From assembly GCF_905475465.1 (NCBI RefSeq), contig NC_062241.1, positions 8,556,001 through 8,620,000 of the forward strand: DNA of 64,000 nucleotides, written 5' to 3'. The position numbers and the translations under genes are program-made. The notes below the pieces were generated by a model. The model made no database searches. It was not told the origin of the DNA and saw only the letters and a program-made list of their open reading frames with translations. This stretch comes from Pieris napi (taxonomy: Eukaryota; Arthropoda; Insecta; Lepidoptera; Pieridae). Each line of letters opens with the position of its first letter. The stretch's first letter is position 1. Shown here piece after piece: positions 43,701 through 57,652 of the stretch.

Positions 43701-46700
43701 TGCATAGAAACGAACCTTTTTTAGATAGACTAGTGAAGTGAATAATAATATAAAACAAGGACAGCTTATAAGATGCTTACAGTATGCCCAATATTAATAA
43801 TATTCGGCTTTATGGGACTTTAATATTCGTCCATTTGTTCTACCCTGTTCTCGACTGTGTGTTGCAAATTGAAAAAGTTTAATCAAAGATTGAAAAACTT
43901 AATCTAATTACGTAATTTATAATGAGTATAAATGAATATTAATTATTAATTAAGCGTTTGTGAAACACTAGGAGTAAATCCGGCTTCCGATGAGTACAGA
44001 GCTCTCTAATTCCGGGGTATTAAAATGCCCAACTTTGGGGTGCGCGAAATGCGTCACGGCATGCACATATAAATTTATTTCGAAATCAAACCATATACTA
44101 ATGAGCATAGAATACAAACTAGATTGTCGAAATTAAAGATTTTAATCGCCAGGAACTTGTTGAAATATTAATGAGAGCGCTATGCTCAATTTCCTGGACG
44201 TCAAGCCTTTAACATCAATGGTCAGCTTAGTTTTAGGATAAGCTAGGGTGGGGCCCTAGCTGAGTTCTCTGTAGCTCTTGTTTAATCTATTCTTTTTAAT
44301 GCTTATTTAAAAAAAGGATTGTGTGGTTTTATGAAACCACGGTAAAAGTGAAATTATTTAGATTATATACACATATTATTAATAGTCTATACACTACACG
44401 GTCAGCTGCTGCGAACTATAGGCGCCGCCATATTGCCCTTGGCTGCTATGACGAGCGCCTTTGACTTTATCCCTACTCCGCGGCCGACCGTCACGCGACT
44501 TGCAACACACAGACGAAAAAGTTTGAGACGATGTAATGAAAGTTTCACTTTAAAATAGTTTCGTCCAAGCACCAAATCGATATTCAGAAACGCGATATTT
44601 AAACTCATTTGTACTTCAACCGTTGAAAGGAGACGAGACATTATAAAATTAATTTATTAAAAGATGTTGTCAAAATAAGTTTACTAAACCCATCTCAAGG
44701 GTTTAAAAGGTCAATTGGCAAATTATACTATTGTTAGCGGACTAACACCATCTTGTAGCAGAAACCTATGATATGCTATATAAAGCGTGGCAACACCGGC
44801 GTTGACTCACTTTTATTTCAAGACTTCGTGCGGAACGGACTTGTTACTAACCTAACCTCAGTAGATTTTAAAAGTCTAAAGTACCTACACGTTCTAATCT
44901 TTTGTGTTTACTAATACTATATATGTTTTATTTTAACTACAATGATGTTGAAAATATAGGCTATAAAATTTTTTTTCCCAATTTTTGAGCTTTCATGGGG
45001 CTTTCAATATCGCTGGTTAAGCCGGCTCTGGGTCAGCTTAGGCAATTACATGGACATTAATTATGAATACTAGTGATGTTGAAAAAAGCAATGGACCATT
45101 ATAATTTGATATCGAGGGATTTATTTGAGCCCGTCGGAGCGGGAAGCCTCATTAGGAGCAGAGTTTATGCCTTGCAGCTAGACATTGATTGAAGAATTGA
45201 TTCGATCATAGTTTTTTTAAACAGGTTTAATTGCATTTTATTTTTATGTGGTATTATGTTGTTTTATTTGTGAATTAAACTGAATTAACGGTAAGTTTCC
45301 AGCATTGAAGTCGGTTCTATGCCTTTACAATTTATAGTTTTATGCAATAGTTCTATTGTTTTGATATTCAGATTAAATCGTAAAATTTCTTACTACTTAC
45401 TTGATACATTTAAACAATCTATATTTCCTTTTAATAATATTAACTTGGAAGTACCTCTAAATATAAATATTATGTTTCTATTTATTTTTTGTATACTTAC
45501 ATAATATTAAATTGAAAAGAAGTGGTGTGGTGGAAACCCAAACTGGACACAGTTTTTCTGTCTACCAGGACGTCGAACATATTATACAAAATACATATAT
45601 GTAATATATATTGACCATATACTTCTCAAATTGTCAACATATTATAAGTTTTCTTTTCTGTTTTTGTTCAATAAAGTTTAAGATAAGTTCCTTAGACAGA
45701 GGAGCTCTTTCCCAGGAGTAGTACAAAAAAGCTTTTTTCACTTAATTACAAAACGGTTTTCGGTTTTGCCACACTTTTTATTTGAAAGTCAGAATCAATA
45801 ACAAACGTATAAAAATGGATATAGATACGTTGTTTCCAATTGGAAGACCAATTGCGATGGAAAATCCGTTCAAGTGTCGGGCGCGTTATAAAAATTACTT
45901 GTATTAAAATTTTAACGTTATTCACACTGTTCGTTTATTATTCCCAATGTTTCGCATCGCCCGCTACCGTTAATTGTTTTCGGGGTCCAATTTGTTCTTT
46001 AGCTTTACAATTTCAAAGTGTCATTTGATTCGTGATGGATTTCGATTTTTTTGGCAATTTCACGCTCTGTGGCGATTCACCGATGAATTCTCTTTTGTTT
46101 CATACCTCGCGAATTGGTTGAGTTATTTACTCAAAATGCGTATTTGAATATCAATGGAACTCTCAAACGCAATAAATGCGAACGATGAAGAATATATCGT
46201 TCATCTAAACCTTTGTTACGCCAAAATTATTATATTTTTTTGTATATTGATCATCGTAAATCTACAGATACACGCAAAAGTTGTTGCTAACGACTTGTCA
46301 TAAAAGACGTATCAGACGATATGAGTATTTTCTTTGAAAACTTAAAATCTTATTTTTTATTACATTATTTTAACTTTAGTGTTTTTAATTTTTATCATAG
46401 CTTAAACATAATTGGACAGAAACAAGTGAATCAATACATAATTATTTGCTTTTTATAACTAAGGAGGTATGAAAATGTTATAAAATTTAACCTTAAAACT
46501 TACGGACACTTAAATGTATACAATCATACCAAAAACACGTTAAGATTAACTATTTGGTTCCCAATAAATAGGTATTTTCTCAACAATTTGTTATGGCAAC
46601 ACATCGGAATGGCACAATTAACAAAATATAAGCGTGATAAAAGCCGTAAATGTAAAATGGTCACTTAAATCACTCGCCACGCCCAAATGAAATTATGTTT

Positions 46701-46847
46701 GCATGTAATGTTAAATGGCGTATGTTATTACGTACATTCCGAGGCATTCCTATATATTTTATAGCACGGTTTAATCAAACAAATGTTATTACAATTATAC
46801 TTGATTCGTATTTTAAAAAATTAAAGGATTTTTGTTATTTATGTTTT
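43701..46847. other. No recognisable gene or repeat
   Basis: 3.1 kb with GC-richer patches at about 44400-44520 and 44780-44860 but no recognised domain. The open frame at 44402-44641 (minus) has no motif I know. Confidence 0.4.
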
Positions 46848-46962
46848 TTTTATAGAACAGGGGGCAAACGGGCAGGAGGCTCACCTGATGTTAAGTGATA
46901 CCGCCGCCCATGGATACTCTCAATGCCAGAGGGCTCGCGAGTGCGTTGCCGGCCTTTCAAAT
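46848..46962 (-). repeat. CR1/Jockey-type LINE 3' tail, minus
   Basis: It begins on the plus strand with tttttttatagaacaggggg and continues aggctcacctgatgttaagt, ccgccgcccatgg and cgcgagtgcgttgccggcc. This is the inverse of 32998-33136 and one of the best preserved copies. Confidence 0.85.
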
Positions 46963-47829
46963 GTTTATGTTTTCAACTAACATTTATGTAGAATTCTAAA
47001 AGTTGCAATGATGACCTAAACAAATTAACCCGTCATCTATACACGGAATTGCGCTAAGAAGCCAAAAAATATCTCTTGTGGGATGAGAATGTAAAACAAC
47101 AGATTCCGCGCGATTTATTATGATTGAACAAACGGACGTTATATTATGAAGACTATCTCGTGTCAACGCATGTTGTACTGTTGACCAATCACAGCCAAAC
47201 GGAACGCTCCAACGTCTTTTATGTCCATCCCTAGTCCTTTGGATATGGATAAAGACGACTATACACAAGTAAACATTAAAGTCTTCGTAAATATTTTACA
47301 AAAAAGTTAAAAAGTTGATGATATATACAAAGTCAATTTATATAAAAGGGTTTTAAGTTTTTGAAGTAAGTAAAATCTCCCATGTTACCAACGACAAACG
47401 CAACACAACACAAACTATTTCAAATCAGTTTGGTACCTTAATAAATATGGTACACAGTTTATAATTATTCATAGAACATTATTAAAATATTTAAATAAAA
47501 CATATACATTTGTATTTCTTGTAGCAACACTATCTTAACAAAAAGAGATTATTTGTCAACCCATTGTTTATTCACAGGGACTTAACAAAAGCGTAATCGT
47601 CTTAACTGAGAACACTCTACGGTCTTAATCTTTGTATAAGGTATAGAAATTAATCTTTCCTTTGATATTTATAAGCGAGTTTCAGAGACCAAAAATATTT
47701 ATTGACTTAGAAAATAAAAATATTGTTACATTATCACAAATGTTTTTCTCTATTTCCTATGAATAATTCAAATTTATAAATAAAAATTATAACTAACCTT
47801 AAAATATAATAAATAAAATAGATTATTAA
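46963..47829. other. No recognisable feature
   Basis: AT-rich; the ORF at 46996-47268 (minus) has no motif I recognise. Confidence 0.45.
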
Positions 47830-48110
47830 AAGGAGTCCCTTTAGGCAAGGTTTCGAAGATACTGGCAGCGTTCCCTCTTTGAATAGCTAGACTAGTTTTT
47901 TGTTCGAGGTAGCTGCCAGATCTTCGGTCTCCTGTGATGTCTACTAACCTTTTTGATATTTCCTTCCTCCCTAAAAAGCCTTAAAGCGCTAGGACCCCAC
48001 GGACCAAGGGTCTCGACACCGAATGGGATAAAATCATATTCGGAGCCTAGCCCCTGTATTTGCACGCTTTAGCTTATCCAGCCGCATCACAAGCCGCCAC
48101 AGCTCTGTTG
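47830..48110 (-). pseudogene. Retroelement protein C-terminal remnant
   Basis: Across at least two frame changes the minus strand reads NNRAVAACDAA, then EYDFIPFGVETLGPWGPSAL, then EISKRLVDITGDRRSGSYLE and LAIQRGNAASIFETLP. The pattern FxPxxxETLGxWGxxA…TGDxRxxxxLxQxxSLAIQRGNAAxxxxTLP is a conserved tail of reverse-transcriptase-bearing retroelement proteins in many animals (family knowledge; exact clade not fixed). Stops and shifts show it is dead. Confidence 0.7.
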
Positions 48111-48989
48111 TTGGTTCCATGTAGATGGGAAGGGGCCAGTGAATATATAAATAACTTTATTGAACTTAGAGATATATTGAACTCTTATACAAGTTGAAAA
48201 ACCGATTTCCTTTCCCTAGGCATATAGCAAAGTTGAACAAAAATTCGTTACTAACAACCAAAACAGTTTCCCATTTATAATATTAGGTTACGTTTCATAA
48301 TTAGTTCCACCATGCACCCTTACAAACAAAAATTGCTATGTCCAATAGCCACTTACTGCATTAAAATTCAAAGGATACTGCACAGTAGAAGCATTACAGC
48401 TCTTATGGTTTGCTAAAGGCAAAATAATTTGCATATTGTACCCTGTGTTTCGCTTAATCACCAGTTGCCAGGGGAAATTGGACCCTAAGGTACTTTAGGG
48501 CATACATACGAGAGTGTATTATCCCTCAAACAGTTAAAACCCTCTGATGTGGTTTACAGCTTTGGTACAATTAAATAAGTGTAGTAATACTACTTATTAC
48601 GCTCTCCGTCGGATATGGGTAGCTTTAGTTTGCATAATAAGATGCCTTGAGTTAAAATTTGTATTCAAACTTTAGAATTTTGATGATTGAGAATCGAGAG
48701 GACGGTTCAAAGCGTTATTTAGGTACTTTGGTATATTGCGAAAGGTTATTATAGCACTGAACACCTCCAATGTTACTATAGGTACCTAACTAGTGACAAG
48801 ACTATTAATAAGATTTTTTTTCTAAAATAGATTTTAAAGTTATAAAATAGATTTTGTAACTTTTAAATTATCAGAAGATTTGAGTTCTTTTAAATTTTAT
48901 TACAGTTTGCAATATGTCTATTTCCGTATCAATCTATATGTAGTACATGTAGTATGTGCCAGTTGAGAATTTTAGATGCCGAATGATAG
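48111..48989. other. No recognisable feature
   Basis: Nothing identifiable beyond unique-looking DNA. Confidence 0.45.
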
Positions 48990-49590
48990 ACGGGTGCCAG
49001 GGAAAGTTTAATGCTTTTGCAACTAAATGTTACACATCGCAACCAAATTTTTTCAGTGGGCAGCTGGTTCCATATTATAGTGGTGGTGTGCGGGAAAAAC
49101 TGCCTTTAAAACCGCGCAGTTGTGGATCGACGGACGTCGGATACAGGTGGAATTTCGAATTCTGCCTCGACGTCCGTTCATGAAACTCAGCTGCAGATGC
49201 TGAACACTCTCCATGGTAAATACGGTAGAAGGAAGATGCAGAGTGACCCCACATGTCTAAGCAACGTCAAGTGATCAAACCTCTCGGAAAAAGATTGGTC
49301 GTCGACGATTCGACAAGCTCTTCGTTGAATACGGTCAAGTGGAAGGAGCTGGTACTAGGGAGCTTTCACCCAGAGGTGAGAACAGTACTCCATGTGGGGC
49401 CGAATTTGGACTTCATACAGTTGTTAGCGGTGGCCCGTAAATCAGCGGGTAGCTGGTGTTAAAAACTGCCTTAAATAACGCTTAGTTGTGGAACGATGGA
49501 CATCGAAGTGGCTAAAAAATATTGTATTTTGCCTCGATGTCCGGTGATAAAACTAAGTTGCAGGGATTCATCTGAACAACTCTTCCATAT
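48990..49590 (-). pseudogene. CR1/Jockey-type LINE ORF2 C-terminal region, partly duplicated
   Basis: Two segments, 49060-49200 and 49435-49570, are diverged copies of one LINE region (aaaaactgcctt, gttgtgga.cgatggac, tgcctcgatgtccg, aaact.agttgcag). Between them 49250-49430 reads, on the minus strand, remnants of the block normally upstream in ORF2 (xRPHMEYCSxLWSGAP-like, then IVDDxxLxER-like). So two 5'-truncated or rearranged copies lie in tandem. Frames are broken throughout. Confidence 0.7.
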
Positions 49591-50930
49591 TTAACATTAT
49601 CGAATTGAGAAATATCAAATCAATCGTTGTCAATATCAGAAGTGTCAAAAAATGTTGTAGGACGAAAAATTATATGTCGGGCACAAAAGTGTTTAAATTG
49701 GTAAAAAAACAAAAGCATAAATGTGTCTGCCCCATACACATGCAATTCCATAATAATTAAATTGCCAAACATCTTTGTTATTCCCTAAGCATTAGGTTAA
49801 ACCATCACTAGTCACACATAACCTAGATAAAATATTTCTCAACCTACATGTGAGGATTAAGATTTTCCTTTCGTATAAATTTTAAAAACCAGGTTACCTA
49901 CATTACTCGGATTTGGCGTTCAAAATTATCTTATACATTTTCATGATGTAATCTCAGAAAATCTGTACTTTTTGATACTCTGCGGATAGGAAATAATATT
50001 TAGCCTAACTTTGACAAAACTGTACTTTTCAAAGAATAATGATGTTTCAGTGATTAACCTTATAGGGAATGGGTAAAATCAAACAATTAATTAATCGACA
50101 CGATTGTTTTTTGGCTTCAATAGTAATTAAAACATCACAATGAAGTCATATTAAAGCTAAAACTTTAGGTTTGTTTGGTTTGAAAACGTTCCTACAAGTC
50201 CACTTTTAAGTTTACTCTTCAGGAACTCGGCCTCATCGAGGAGAACGGCAAACTTAACGGGTTTTCAATTTAGCAAATATTAAATGAACAGAAAATATGC
50301 GGTATCGAGCCTTTGATCCTAAAATGAAGCTATATCTCGAAAACCTATCTCAAAATTTCACTGCAGCAAAAACTATCTTCGAAAGTGCTAACTCAGAATG
50401 CACCATTTGGGACGACTTTTTAATCTGTTCATCAAACAGTCACCAGCTGACGACAAATTTATTCTTGCATACGGAGATACTAATCGCTCAGTTCACTTTG
50501 AAGCGGTTTTTAGATAGCGCATTTACGAAATATGAATTTTTGCCATACAGAGAAATAATACAGACCGAAGGAATTTTTTTATCGTGGATGTTTATAAATC
50601 ACAGTATATATACGAGATAAACTACTTAATTCAGGAAATTATAAAAAGGATATTTTAATCAGATGAAATAAAGAAATGCGTAAATTAAATAAATAAGCGA
50701 TAAGGCCGCCAGTTGCCTTTCCTTTACATGTAATTATGTTAAATTTTTATATCATAAAGCAACAAAGTGTAAATAAATAAAAAATATATATAGCCTTTAT
50801 TCTAATACAATAATTAAGTTAGATTAAATTTATGTTATAATTATAAACTAGTACACGACATCTTTCTGGCGCGCGTCCTCTCCTTTTTAGGGTATAAATA
50901 ATTATGTAGCGTATTAAGTAAGAAAGTAGC
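49591..50930. other. No recognisable gene
   Basis: The 107-codon open frame at 50297-50620 (plus) has no motif I know and no second copy here, so it is not called. Confidence 0.4.
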
Positions 50931-50940
50931 ATTCTAATAA

Positions 50941-51193
50941 TTTTTTTTTTAGACAATTCACACCAATTGACCTAGTCCCATGCTAAGCTGGTGAAGCTTG
51001 TGTTATGGAAACAACGGATATACATACATATTATAGATAGATAGGCATATAAATACATATTTAAACACCCAAGACCTAAGCACAACACCAAATGCTCATC
51101 ACATCGATGTTCGTCTCAACCGGGGATCGAACCCGGGACCCATGGATTCGCAGTCAGGGGTACTAACCACTAGACCAATGAGTCGTCAAATAT
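50941..51193 (-). repeat. SINE2 copy with 10-bp target duplication
   Basis: ATTCTAATAA lies at 50931-50940 and at 51194-51203. Between them, on the minus strand, is a second tRNA-derived SINE: box A region ggtctagtggttagtacccc, box B cgggttcgatccccgg, body gatgagcatttggtgttgtg and ttaggtcttgggtgtttaaa, end gtcaattggtgtgaattgtc followed by A-rich tail. The head is unrelated to SINE1 beyond the shared promoter boxes. Confidence 0.92.
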
Positions 51194-51203
51194 ATTCTAA
51201 TAA

Positions 51204-54200
51204 TAAAAGAAACATTTTAATCAGCCCAGTAGTCACATCTTTGTAAGATAAAAATAGTCTCACAGATATAGTGGAGTTCTTTATAACAAAATAAAGATGT
51301 GTAAGTATCAATGCTGTTGGATAAATAAAAAAACGCCTACTACAACGGCAAAAGAGTAATTTTTCTTAAAATTTTTGTGGTGACAGACACAAAAATATGT
51401 CTTGAAAATCTGACCAATCTTATTTCACAATTTTATTTCAAAATTTGAAAACAAACTGGGACTGAATCACACCCGTAAATTTTGTCTTTTATCATCCCGC
51501 AGAAAGTTGTTTGTTTCTCAGTAATAATTATATCTAGAGGGATTCATCTTAAACATAATTTTGCAGATAAGCAAGTAACTTGAGTATTTTGAAAACTTAA
51601 TTTAAAATCTTGTTTTCTTATGTAATTGCGCCAGAATTTTTGAGACCCGTAAACTATGTCAGGTGGAATTCATTTTTCTTTGGCGAAATTCCAAATCCGT
51701 TGTTATTTAGAATTCGTGTTCCGCATAATAATAGGATACATCTAAAACAATATTATTATAAGATTTGGTTGCTTCAGAACAAAAGAGAGAATTTTAAAAT
51801 ATTCCTTTTGTTTTATAATATATTTTTTTTAACGTTTGGTTAAAGATACTAAGTAGGCCTTTGTATGTAGTAAACATGTTCTTGACTAATCAAGAGAGTT
51901 TGTAGTGCTTTCTCAATTATCAATAATAAAATAATAATGAGTAAATATTTATTTTTTTGTGTATATTTTTACACTTACAAATTGTCTGATGAGTGATGAC
52001 GTACCTTGCCTATACCTAAAAAAATCAATGAAACAGACACTTTACTGACAAATGTGTCTACCCCATTTAGAGGTTTCGGGACTTCAGACATAAATAAAGA
52101 ATCCTTTTTAAAAACCATATAATTCAATACATAAATAAAACAAAGGGTAGCACAAAACCTTTTAACTGCACTTTTTAAAATGGCGTCCAACTCCCCTACC
52201 CTGGCATTGTTTAGAATCACTACTTAAAAACTAATCCCGCGTAGTGCTATTATAATAAAGTACTCTTCAGATCCTGACATTCTCATTGGTTCGGAGCTCC
52301 CTAGCATCCACATTGTTCTAGTCTAGCCTTACCCTTAGGTCTTGTTCCTGCCTATTGAGCCCTAACGAAATTAATATTCGTCTTGTGTTTTGTGTGCCTT
52401 ACACCATTGGTATAGGGAAATGAAGTATGTTATTATGTTAATGTTCTATCATGGTACCTAGATTATAAGCATTATATTCTTTCAGTTAACTATATTTAAA
52501 CGTTTAACTTGATTTAAACTGTCACTTACAGTATACAATAATATTTTTAATTCTCTGTAGACAGTACAGAGAGAAAGTTGCTAGGAATCACTATCAATAT
52601 TATATCATATGACATAGTCTGTTATAAACTTAGTTGATACTTTATTTTCTAAAGGTTAAACCACTGCTACCATATTTATAAGACTTACAGGTTTATATCT
52701 ATCCACAAGTAACATTTAATTCAGTATCAAATATTAAATTTCACTGGCAACATCGAGGCGTTGAAACAAATCGAGTTTGACAGATTCACCAAACCTGTCA
52801 CGGTGACATGGCAGCCATCTTGGTAACAGATACTTAGGCTCAATGTCTGCAACTTGATATCCAGAAGGGGTTGAATGGTTGGCCAATCAGAGACGTTTAT
52901 TTTGTTTTATAAGCCTTAATGCATTACAATATCGAGTACATACAATGTTTTCTATAGTTTATGTACTATATACTTTTACTTGGGTTGGTAAAAAACTGAA
53001 TCTAGAAAGCGTGTTCTAACATCTGGATAGATGTAAAACATAGCTCATAAGTAAATGCAAGAAATGAAATTGGTAATTTAATCGATGAATTATTTTACAA
53101 TGGCAACCCTATACATCTTAAACCAAAATAAGAAAATTATAGCGTATTATCAAGGTATACCTTCTGTGTTTTGTAATATTGGAAGATGGTTTTACGCAAT
53201 AAATATATGTATTACGCTTTTATCAGCCACAGAAAATGACTTTAAATTTCAATAAAATGAAAACTATTGTTCGATCCTCTGTTAAGTATTGATAAACGCT
53301 AACAAAATATTGCTTTATTGCTTCCTGTTTCGGATCATTTAACACGCACGTGGCTTTAGGGTTGTCCCAACAATATACAATATCTACCGCAAACTAATGG
53401 GGCGCACTGTACCAGCATTGTTTACATAATAAAAATATATTACAGTACTATTTACGGATTATTTATTGGCCTAATTTACATCTCAATAATACACTCGTAG
53501 TTTGTTATGATACACTTGATGGATGTGTAATATCTTGCGAGTTCTCTTGAAAGCATTACTTTGTTTACTCGTGCTAGATTCAGAGTATTGTATATTTGTC
53601 TGACTTTGTAGAAATTTCTGCTATATACTTCATAACATTGTTTTATGGATGTAAAGGAAATTGTCAGTCATATTTGGTTTAAACATCATTCAACATTTCT
53701 GACAACATATTTATTTAAGTAACAATATTAGTAATTAAAAGAAAATAGTTACGATAGAATTCATACACGACTAAGTTTTCGTACACAGTGGATTAGTAAC
53801 ATTCTAAACAAAAATCTGTAAATAAACTTCAATTAAGATTTATATAATTGGAACTGCTTTTAGAATTGCATGACACCAAAGACAAGGTAATAAAGTTCCC
53901 TGTACCACATAACGGTATTTTGCGCTTGTACTGCAGTATGTAAATTTTCTAGCGTTATAGCTAAAACTGTTGTGTCTGCGTTAGCATTAGGTTCTGCGCA
54001 CACGAGCTACTCACAACAGCCTTCTTTGGTCAACGATAAGACGATTCTGATGCTTGGCGTTGACAAAGATGACGTGTGTAGGCAGCTATTGCTTCGTGAC
54101 GTTCCTAAATGCATTGGATTCGCTTAAGTATAACTAAGAATAGTCGACCAATACGATTGGAAGATCGTTTTTGGGTAAGAATCCACTTTTAAAGTACGAA

Positions 54201-54691
54201 ACGGCAGATCATATCCGCACAAATATGTAAAGGTCTAAAATGGTTCTTAGGCTAAAAAAGGCCTAAGACAACCTATTAGAAATAATTAATGGACTGCATA
54301 GATAGATAGATTAACTGATTTTTTAATTGTCCGTTGAGTAAACTGACAAAATGCTTCATGTCAGTTCCTATACTGTAAGAAATAGTATTTTTGTGAATAT
54401 TTTAATCTATTACTGTTTAATGTTGTGTTGTATAAAATGTATATAGTTTCCGCATTGGAGTAGTCTGTGGTAGCTTATTTTGTTAATAAATCAAATAAAA
54501 AAGCAAAATCATTTAACAGTGCGTGATAGAGTTTTATCTTGAAATGTCCCTTTTTAGGGACTTACTGAAGCCGGTTAATAATGTCCACAAATATCAGCCA
54601 TCCTTAGGTTATGCAGTAAGGTTTTTTTTTAATACTCTCGTAATGACTAAGACATCATGGACAACATGGACAACATCATGGAAAATTATGA
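51204..54691. other. No recognisable gene or named repeat
   Basis: 3.5 kb of mainly AT-rich DNA. The open frames at 51610-51843 and 51975-52220 show no motif. A small atcatggacaacatgg tandem scrap is at about 54650-54681. Confidence 0.4.
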
Positions 54692-54940
54692 CCTAACTTA
54701 AGACTAATAAGTATTTTAAGTGTAAACTTATTTACTAATCAGAATATTTAACATAAGAAAGTGTCCACTAGGTAACTTACAGTCTCTAATAAATGGAAGA
54801 CAATTTGTTCTTGTGTTATATTTTTTTCACTTACCACTGTTAAGCACTTAATACTAACGTACACTAACACTGATTCCCTAGTTCAAATGGTTTTGTCCTT
54901 TTCAGTCTTCCTACTAGGCCCGTGTTGTCAAGGAGTTGAA
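54692..54940. repeat. Repeat E copy 2, uninterrupted
   Basis: It matches 23967-24459 without that copy's 255-bp insertion. Ordered blocks: acctaacttaagactaataa, gtgtccactagg, cacttaccact, ggttttgtccttttcag, actaggcccgtgttgtcaag. It serves as the empty site for the nested insertion. Class unknown. Confidence 0.7.
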
Positions 54941-56361
54941 TATCGTAGCCTCAACGTTCACGTGATGGTGGAGCCTATGTTAATGGGCTCCAGCAGTCTT
55001 TTTTACTATTGTTGCGACGTCCTCTAAATTAAGATTCCGATACAGTACAGTGTGGTGGTGCGAAATTTATAAAATCAAACCAAAAACTGCGTCTTACAAG
55101 TAGCGGCTGAACTCAGAACGTCGTGTGCGATGAACCTTACCCTTATAGTTATTAATAATACAGTGTAGCTGAAATTATTGCCGCTTCATTGAATATTTTG
55201 TTTAGTTTGCTTCGGTTAGCCCGTAACTTTGGTTGTTTGTTTGGGTAAATGAATAAATAATTTATTGGTCGGTAAAATATTAGTGTTTGAAATTTAATCA
55301 ATGTAAGAGATGCATGATAAATCATGATTGTTTCATAAATCGAACGATGTTAATAAAAATTAAATATTTATGCATATTAAAATTAATATTATTATGTTTA
55401 CGGTTATATTTGCTTTTTTTCCATTAATTTTCCCCTTAACCATTTTTGTATTATACATGAACCCCTGTGGTGTCCTTTTGTCTTGTCCAAATCTAGCTTT
55501 AAGTTCCAGAGATTAAGGTACCCTTTGACTAGTATCATTACAAAAAAAAGTTGGTTATCTAGATCTAAAACCAACATATTGTATAGGAAAAAATTTCTTT
55601 AATTTCTGCGATAAAAGAGGTTGTTTTATGAAATAAATTTACTCGATAAATAGGATGATACCCGCTTATTAGGAAACATATTTGAGTGAGATTTTCAATG
55701 ATAATCGTTTATAGGCATTTTTCTATTAAAAATAGAACCCAAAAGCTTTGACTTGGTAGGATTAATATTTGTTCCGATAGATGTTTGTAATTATAAATTT
55801 ATTTTCTGTAAACATTTAATTTAAATATGTACAAATAAACGAGATATATTTATTTTTACGCCTCGATTCGGTCGTGATCCCCTCTATTTACTATGCACAC
55901 ACGCGGTTTTGCTTGCGGCCCAACGTATGCGTAATTACAGGGTTGGGAACTATCGTTGAGTTAATATTACTAGAAGTGATAAAATTTTGCATGAAAGACC
56001 TAAATTACTTTTAAATAAAAATATTTGACAATAATAAGTTATAATATTAGAATTTAAACTAGAGATCAAAGGATATACTAAAAAACACAGGTTCTATAAA
56101 CAAAGCGATATTAATTTTGGTTTATAATAAATAATAGTTTAAAAAAACTAAAAAACACGCTTTTAAAGCACATCAAACTAAAAAGTGAAAAATAATTCCT
56201 AATTTAGGCTGAAAATGGTAATGAACAAAAAATACTGGTATTATTGTGAAAAAACGTGCGGCGCTCTGTGCCATATTTTTCGTCTATCGAGCAAGTCCGA
56301 AGAAGTCGGTTACATACATAGCACAACAGGTGAAGCTAATATAACGCGTGTAAAAAGCATT
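54941..56361. other. No recognisable feature
   Basis: AT-rich; nothing identifiable on either strand. Confidence 0.45.
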
Positions 56362-56655
56362 GAGCAGTGTTGGCCTAGTGGCTTCAGCGTGCGACTCTCA
56401 TCCCTGAGGTCGAAGGTTCGACTCCCGGCTGTGCACCAATGGACTTTCTTTCTGTGTGCGCATTTTACATTCGTTCGAACGGTGAAGGAAAACATCGTGA
56501 GGAAACCGGCTTGCCTTAGACCCAAAAAGTGAAGCGCGTGCGTCAGGCACAGAAGGCTGATCACCTACTTGCCTATAAGATTAACAAATGATCATGAAAC
56601 AGATACAGAAATCTGAGGCCAGACCTAAAAAGGTTGCGCCATTGATTTTATTTTA
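56362..56655 (+). repeat. SINE1 copy, full length
   Basis: The best complete plus-strand copy: head gagcagtgttggcctagtgg (box A), box B aggttcgactcccgg, then ccaatggactttctttctg, cggtgaaggaaaacatcgtg, aggaaaccggcttgcctta, gatcacctacttgcc, aaatctgaggccagacctaa, and gttgcgccattgatttta at the end. The head is a tRNA-like RNA polymerase III promoter. A tRNA cloverleaf is not intact enough to call a tRNA gene. Confidence 0.93.
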
Positions 56656-56717
56656 ATCATGATAATTAGCATATTTACGCGAGAGTGTATACAGATGTGT
56701 GCGCAGAAATGTACTCT

Positions 56718-56737
56718 GATCAGATCAGATCAGATCA
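56718..56737. repeat. (GATCA)4 microsatellite
   Basis: Four perfect GATCA units. Confidence 0.9.
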
Positions 56738-57311
56738 TCAGACGAGCATACTAACGATTAACGAATAGACTCATGTAGCCGTATTAAAATAATATTCCTA
56801 TACATTTAGTTCATTGTTTCGTGCGTAAATCCCTTGAGGCCTGTATTTCCGTTATTTCCGGTACTACCTTAATGTTAGTGGTCTAATGTGGCCCCTGGGT
56901 AAATAAATATTATACCCCAATTAAGTTTTATGTTTATCTATTATAAGATTCATACATTTAGACCACGACTCTACTGAAAACATTATATAGAATCCCGTTT
57001 CTATACTCATTTACGAATAAATTTAATTTTATGTCACTTTTAATGATTCATACCCATAATTGCTTCTAGGCCTGATGTGAGCCTGAGCTTTGGAGACAGT
57101 AATATTAACTAAAAATAAAAAAAGAGACGTTATACGTTAGACGTAATAGAAACTATACTATAGTGCATAGAATAATCACAAAAGTGCCCAATGTTAATTT
57201 GGCCTTGATTGGTCCTGTACCCATCAGCTTCTGTGTGATTCAAGATTACGGAGAATACAAACAGTCGATAGAAATATACAGACATTATGCAACATATACA
57301 AGATAGTTAAA
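56738..57311. other. No recognisable feature
   Basis: AT-rich, nothing identifiable. Confidence 0.45.
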
Positions 57312-57652
57312 ATCTAATATATAAAATTCTCGTGTCACAATTTTCCCATACTCCTCCGAAACGGCTCGACCGTTTCTTATAAATTTTTTTTTCCATAATC
57401 AGTAAGTCTGAGAATCAGGTAGGTACTGTCTATCTTTCAAACCCTTAAGTGATAAGGGGTTTCCACCCTTAAAAGTTTATTTTTATTTTGTCGATAATTT
57501 TTATGATACATCGTACAAAAATACATACAATCCTTAATTTTCACCCCTCTCAAACCCTATTTATTAATTATTGTAGATAGTTATTTTTATTGAACTAAAA
57601 AAAATTTTCCTATAATATACATGGCAAAACATCGTTTGACGGGTCAGCTAGT
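57312..57652 (-). repeat. Family-A retroelement tail, minus
   Basis: It starts aatctaatatataaaattct and ends gacgggtcagctagt, closely following 27592-27957 with small deletions. Confidence 0.78.

Noticed and set aside
44402..44641. 79-codon minus-strand frame in a GC-richer patch
   Set aside because: No recognisable protein features; patch alone does not support a gene.
44777..44815. TATATAAAG with a TCAC-like start about 25 bp downstream
   Set aside because: A TATA-like word in AT-rich DNA without a downstream gene is not enough to call a promoter.
50297..50620. 107-codon open frame on the plus strand
   Set aside because: No recognisable motif, no splice or promoter support, single copy in the window; chance is plausible in 64 kb.
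56215..56564. Open frames on both strands over a SINE1
   Set aside because: They are translations of the SINE itself.
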